Source: Nocardia bovistercoris
GTDB taxonomy: Bacteria; Actinomycetota; Actinomycetes; Mycobacteriales; Mycobacteriaceae
Assembly: GCF_015674855.1 (NCBI RefSeq)
Contig: NZ_JADMLG010000004.1
Coordinates: 516,873-580,872 of the forward strand
Direction of reading: 5' to 3'
DNA length: 64,000 bases
Shown here: positions 61,001 to 64,000 of the stretch, piece after piece
How the letters are laid out: every line of letters starts with the position of its first letter
Position numbering within the stretch: position 1 is the stretch's first letter
Position numbers and translations under genes: made by a program
Notes under the pieces: generated by a model
What the model was told of the DNA's origin: nothing
The model's database searches: none
Seen by the model: only the letters and a program-made list of their open reading frames with translations

Positions 61001-62515
61001 GTGACCACCGGACTATCGCTGCGGGCCGAGGAACGCCGGAGACAGGCGCTCGCTACTCTCGACGCAGCAGAACAGGCACGGCTCGGCCAGTTCTTCACCC
61101 CCCACCGCGCCGCGCGACTCATCGCGGCGCTTCCTCGGTTGCCGGAGTCCGGCACTCTCCGCATACTTGATCCGGGTGCGGGTTCTGGGTCTCTGACCGC
61201 CGCCCTTGTCGAACGGGTGCTTACCGAAGCGCCAGGTCTTTCCGTCGAGGTCGTCGCAGTGGAGGTCGACCCGCAGGTCGCTGAGTACCTGTCCGCAACC
61301 CTGCGGGACTGCGAAGGCACAGCTTGCGAGGCCGGGATCAGCTTGACCGCGTCCGTCGTCGTCGGGGACTTCATCGAGCTGCGAAGCGGCATCGCGCATC
61401 AATCCCTCGAAGGCGAGCCGTTCGACGTTGTGATCATGAACCCCCCGTACGCGAAACTGGCAGCCGGGTCGGCCCACCGCAAGGGTGTGCGCGCTCTGGG
61501 AGTCGATTGCCCGAACCTGTACGCCGCCTTCCTGGCGTTGGGCACGGACGCTCTTCGCCCTGGCGGTCAGCTGGTCGCCATCACGCCCCGGTCTTTCGCG
61601 AACGGGCCGTACTTCGAGCAGTTCAGACGGTTCTTGCTGAGAGCGCTCGCTATCGACCGACTGCACATCTTCGAGTCGCGTTCGACGGTCTTCGCCGACA
61701 CTGGCGTCCTCCAGGAGAACATCGTCTTCTCGGCCACACGGGACGGCGAGCGCGAAAAGGTGATGCTCACAGTAAGCAGCGGACATACCGATACTGCTGT
61801 TGAGCACGTGGTCGACTACACGGATATCGTCCGCCCCGGCGACCTTCACCAGTTCCTGCGGATCAGCGCCGGAGACGCCGACACCGCCGTGGCCGAACTG
61901 ATGGCGTCGATGCCGTGCACGCTTCCCGAACTGCGTATTCAGGCGTCCACCGGTCGAGTGGTCGATTTCCGATCACGCGACAACCTGTTGACCGAACCTG
62001 AGCCGGGATGCCTGCCACTGATCTATCCCGGAAACGTTCGGAACGGCGTTGTGGAGTGGCCGCGCGCTATCGGTAAGGCCCAGGGGTTCGCTGTCCTTGC
62101 CGACAAGGACGAAAAGCTACTGGTACCGGCTGGGTGCTACGTGCTGGTCAAGAGGTTTTCGGCGAAGGAGGAAAGGCGGCGCATCGTCGCCGCGGTCTGG
62201 AACCCCGAGACCGGTGGAGACACCCGGGTTGCCTTCGAGAACCATTTGAATGTGTTCCACAGCAACGGAACCGGACTGGACTTGGAAATGGCGGTAGGGC
62301 TGAGCTACTGGCTCAACAGCTCGGCCGTCGATCGGTTCTTCCGCACGTTCTCCGGACACACGCAGGTGAACGCGACCGATCTACGTTCCCTCCGCTACCC
62401 GACAATCGCCGCGCTCCGTTCGCTCGGCCACCGCCGCGCACCTTGTCTACCTGACCAAGACTCGATCGACACGCTGGTGCAGGAGTACCTGCTGGGGGAG
62501 AAGCATGACGGCTGA
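61001..62515 (+). CDS. BsuBI/PstI-type adenine DNA methyltransferase
   Basis: GTG 61001, 504 residues, near the length of M.PstI. The N-terminal GQFFTPHRAARLIA is the usual start of this N6-adenine methyltransferase group, followed by the SAM motif LDPGAGSGSLTA. The catalytic NPPY is in DVVIMNPPYAKLA. The C-terminal specificity region ends at EYLLGEKHDG. It would methylate the adenine of the cognate site (CTGCAG in the PstI family). The stop overlaps the endonuclease start by 11 bases. Confidence 0.92.
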   Translation: MTTGLSLRAEERRRQALATLDAAEQARLGQFFTPHRAARLIAALPRLPESGTLRILDPGAGSGSLTAALVERVLTEAPGLSVEVVAVEVDPQVAEYLSATLRDCEGTACEAGISLTASVVVGDFIELRSGIAHQSLEGEPFDVVIMNPPYAKLAAGSAHRKGVRALGVDCPNLYAAFLALGTDALRPGGQLVAITPRSFANGPYFEQFRRFLLRALAIDRLHIFESRSTVFADTGVLQENIVFSATRDGEREKVMLTVSSGHTDTAVEHVVDYTDIVRPGDLHQFLRISAGDADTAVAELMASMPCTLPELRIQASTGRVVDFRSRDNLLTEPEPGCLPLIYPGNVRNGVVEWPRAIGKAQGFAVLADKDEKLLVPAGCYVLVKRFSAKEERRRIVAAVWNPETGGDTRVAFENHLNVFHSNGTGLDLEMAVGLSYWLNSSAVDRFFRTFSGHTQVNATDLRSLRYPTIAALRSLGHRRAPCLPDQDSIDTLVQEYLLGEKHDG

Positions 62516-63467
62516 CACGAGCTCCGACAAGATCGCTGACGCACGGCAGCTCCTCGCCGACCTCGGCTTCGATCGCGAGCGGACCAACGAGCGCTCTGCG
62601 TTGGTGCTTCTCGCCTTGCTCCAACTCGGCCCCGGTGACGATTGGGCGAAAGCCGCGAACCCGATGCTCGGAACCCGAGCGATCATGGATTGGATCGATG
62701 AGCAGTTCGACGTCAAATACGCCCCGAACTCGCGTGAGACAGTTCGCCGATTCACCCTGCACCAATTCGCTGATGCCCTGCTTGTCGAGCAGAACTCCGA
62801 CCAGCCGGACCGGCCGGTCAACTCTCCGAAATGGTGCTATCAGGTACATGCGAACGCCTTGAAGGTCATCCGTGCTTTCGGCGCCTCCGAGTATCCGACG
62901 CTCCTCTTCGACCACCTGATCGCTGTTCCCGGACTTAAAGCACAGTACGACGCAGCGCGGGAAATGCACCGAATACCCGTCAACCTGCCCAATGGTCACC
63001 CACTGACCCTGAGTCCCGGCGGCCAGAATGTCCTCATCAAGCAGATGGTCGAAGACTTCTGCGGCTACTACACGCCCGGTGGCGAGGTTTTGTATGTCGG
63101 GGACGCCGACGCGAAATGGGCGGTGTTCGAGGAGGGTGCACTCGCCGCGCTCGGCGTGACCATCGACCAGCACGGCAAGATGCCCGATCTGGTTGTGTAC
63201 CTGCCGACGAAGAACTGGCTCGTGCTCCTGGAAGCAGCGTCTTCGCACGGCCCGGTCGACGCCAAGCGACATCGCGAACTGAGTGAACTGTTCAAGAACT
63301 CGACAGCCGGGCTAGTCTTCGTCTCCTGCTTCCCGTCGCGAGCCGAGATGCGGAAGTATTTGGCGGACATCGCTTGGGAGACCGAGGCGTGGTGCGCGGA
63401 CAACCCCACGCACCTCATCCACTTCAATGGCGAGCGGTTCCTGGGGCCGTACGAGAGTCAGCTGTAG
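62505..63467 (+). CDS. BsuBI/PstI-family restriction endonuclease
   Basis: ATG 62505, 320 residues (PstI has 326). Family residues are visible in LYVGDADAKWAVFEE, MPDLVVYLPTKNWLVLLEA and HGPVDAKRHRELSELF, giving the PD-(D/E)XK-like Asp, Glu and Lys. It should cut at CTGCAG, leaving 3' overhangs, as in PstI and BsuBI. Coupling to the methyltransferase by overlap gives a complete type II R-M pair. CTGCAG occurs several times in this window, for example at about 13755 and 54779. Confidence 0.92.
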   Translation: MTADTSSDKIADARQLLADLGFDRERTNERSALVLLALLQLGPGDDWAKAANPMLGTRAIMDWIDEQFDVKYAPNSRETVRRFTLHQFADALLVEQNSDQPDRPVNSPKWCYQVHANALKVIRAFGASEYPTLLFDHLIAVPGLKAQYDAAREMHRIPVNLPNGHPLTLSPGGQNVLIKQMVEDFCGYYTPGGEVLYVGDADAKWAVFEEGALAALGVTIDQHGKMPDLVVYLPTKNWLVLLEAASSHGPVDAKRHRELSELFKNSTAGLVFVSCFPSRAEMRKYLADIAWETEAWCADNPTHLIHFNGERFLGPYESQL

Positions 63468-63473
63468 TATGGA

Positions 63474-63874
63474 TCACAGATTTTCATCGGCCTGGTAGCT
63501 ATCCGAGATCCGGTCGGCTATCTCGATCAGGGTGCCGTCGTTCGGGATGCCCCAATACTTGGGTCCGCGTACCGAGTTAGGCGCTTGTCTCCAACCTGCC
63601 TGTCGCCAGATATGCTTGAGTAGCCCCGTGGGTGAATAGTGTTTGCCGTCGACTTCCCACCGGAGAGGTCTCGTCCGATCTTTCACCCAGATCGCGCTGG
63701 ATCTGTTGGGGTCGGCGGCAAGCCAGTCGCCGATGGCTCGACTCTCGGACGGCCCGGGAATATATCTCAGTTCGGTGCCGAACTCGATACCGTCGGCATC
63801 GAATATGAAGGAAACGACGTTGGCGCGGTTTGTGGACCTCGAAGCGCTCAGCTTTTGGTACTGCCTGAGTTCTG
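63474..63874 (-). pseudogene. gene truncated by the IS3-like element
   Basis: The frame runs left from the IS edge at 63874 to the stop at 63474, encoding about 133 residues. It has QYQKLSASRSTNRANVVSF near the break, then GIEFGTELRYIPGPSESRAI, WVKDRTRPLRWEVDGK, LLKHIWRQAG and a DNLI-like YWGIPNDGTLIEIADRI. The protein is beta-rich and ends QADENL. The 5' part is beyond the IS. The family is not recognised. It converges on the endonuclease gene, so it may be linked to the R-M locus. Confidence 0.65.
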
Positions 63875-64000
63875 GTGAACCGTCCTGGATCCGGTAGAGA
63901 CTCGGATTCAGGCCGCCTCGGTCGAGATGGTCTGTTGATGGTAGAGGTGTTCGTATTCGGTTGGTGGCAGGTACCCGATCGCCGAGTGCAGGCGCTCGGT
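63875..64000. mobile_element. IS3-family insertion sequence, edge
   Basis: The terminal inverted repeat reads TGAACCGTCCTGG and continues to about 63904, resembling the ends of IS6110 and other IS3-family elements. The rest of the element lies beyond 64000. The transposase reading frame enters from the right. Confidence 0.7.
63908..64000 (-). CDS. IS3-family transposase, C-terminal end (partial)
   Basis: The frame ends with TGA 63908-63910 and encodes the last 30 residues (TERLHSAIGYLPPTEYEHLY, then HQQTISTEAA). The ERLHSAIGYLPPTEYE segment is the conserved C-terminus of IS3 ORFB transposases, which have an rve-type integrase domain. The remainder is outside the window. Confidence 0.85.
   Translation of the reverse strand, partial: TERLHSAIGYLPPTEYEHLYHQQTISTEAA

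Noticed and set aside
1..64000. CRISPR array
   Set aside because: No series of short identical repeats with unique spacers was seen; the repeats present are inverted, iteron-like or 86-bp tandem units.

Overview
The window is high-GC DNA (about two thirds G+C by eye) from a mycolic-acid actinomycete, most likely Nocardia or a close relative. Supporting genes are an MspA-type porin, an EphD-type hydrolase/SDR fusion, a WS/DGAT acyltransferase, an NDMA-dependent (mycofactocin-type) alcohol dehydrogenase, deazaflavin/F420 proteins (DUF385 and PPOX types), DUF3145 and DUF3558 proteins, and a nitrate reductase fused to a sulfite-reductase-like flavoprotein.

Bases 1 to about 10140 are the right part of an integrated mobile element. 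It has a run of overlapping small genes, three of which (476-994, 991-1914, 2005-2541) are related by duplication and fusion. These are followed by a DUF2637 membrane protein, a cluster of four long inverted repeats (4427-5234), a markedly AT-richer two-gene membrane module (6308-8353) and a large serine integrase (8672-10108, minus). Directly beyond the integrase lies the 3' fragment of an MBL-fold hydrolase gene (10141-10323), so the element sits inside that gene and its 5' part should lie left of the window.

Bases 10600-29500 are mostly chromosomal core: a YdcF/SanA-like protein, dgt, dnaG, tRNA-Asn and a second YdcF-like protein. A lipid block follows (WS/DGAT; then diiron-type protein, ferredoxin reductase and EphD-like fusion), then a Cys/Gly-rich membrane protein with an 86-bp tandem repeat after it, a quinone-oxidoreductase-like protein and tRNA-Met(CAT). 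Between tRNA-Asn and the second YdcF gene is an accessory patch with iterated palindromic motifs, a secreted amidase and an archaeal-type ATPase preceded by a tandem operator.

Bases 29600-31440 hold a degenerate polymorphic-toxin C-terminus with two in-frame stops and a candidate orphan immunity gene. Next come an epoxide-hydrolase-like protein, the 1398-aa nitrate reductase fusion, a DUF3558-type lipoprotein, an MBL hydrolase, and a lipoprotein/membrane pair.

Bases 41600-49900 carry a CocE-type hydrolase and a TerD-related neighbourhood: TerD-VWA, an inverted pair of nearly identical VirB2-like small membrane proteins with 19-bp iterons, an SDR, and a seven-module TerD...HNH protein. Bases 49800-60700 are metabolic: PabAB, an APH-like kinase, DinB-like protein, alcohol dehydrogenase, serine hydrolase, DUF3145, a DapF-like racemase, GH5 glycosidase, MspA porin and a PPOX protein. 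The right end has a BsuBI/PstI-type restriction-modification system, a gene cut by an IS3-family element, and the edge of that element.

Gene starts were chosen from ribosome-binding sites, overlaps and family length; all functional calls are from reading the sequence without database searches.
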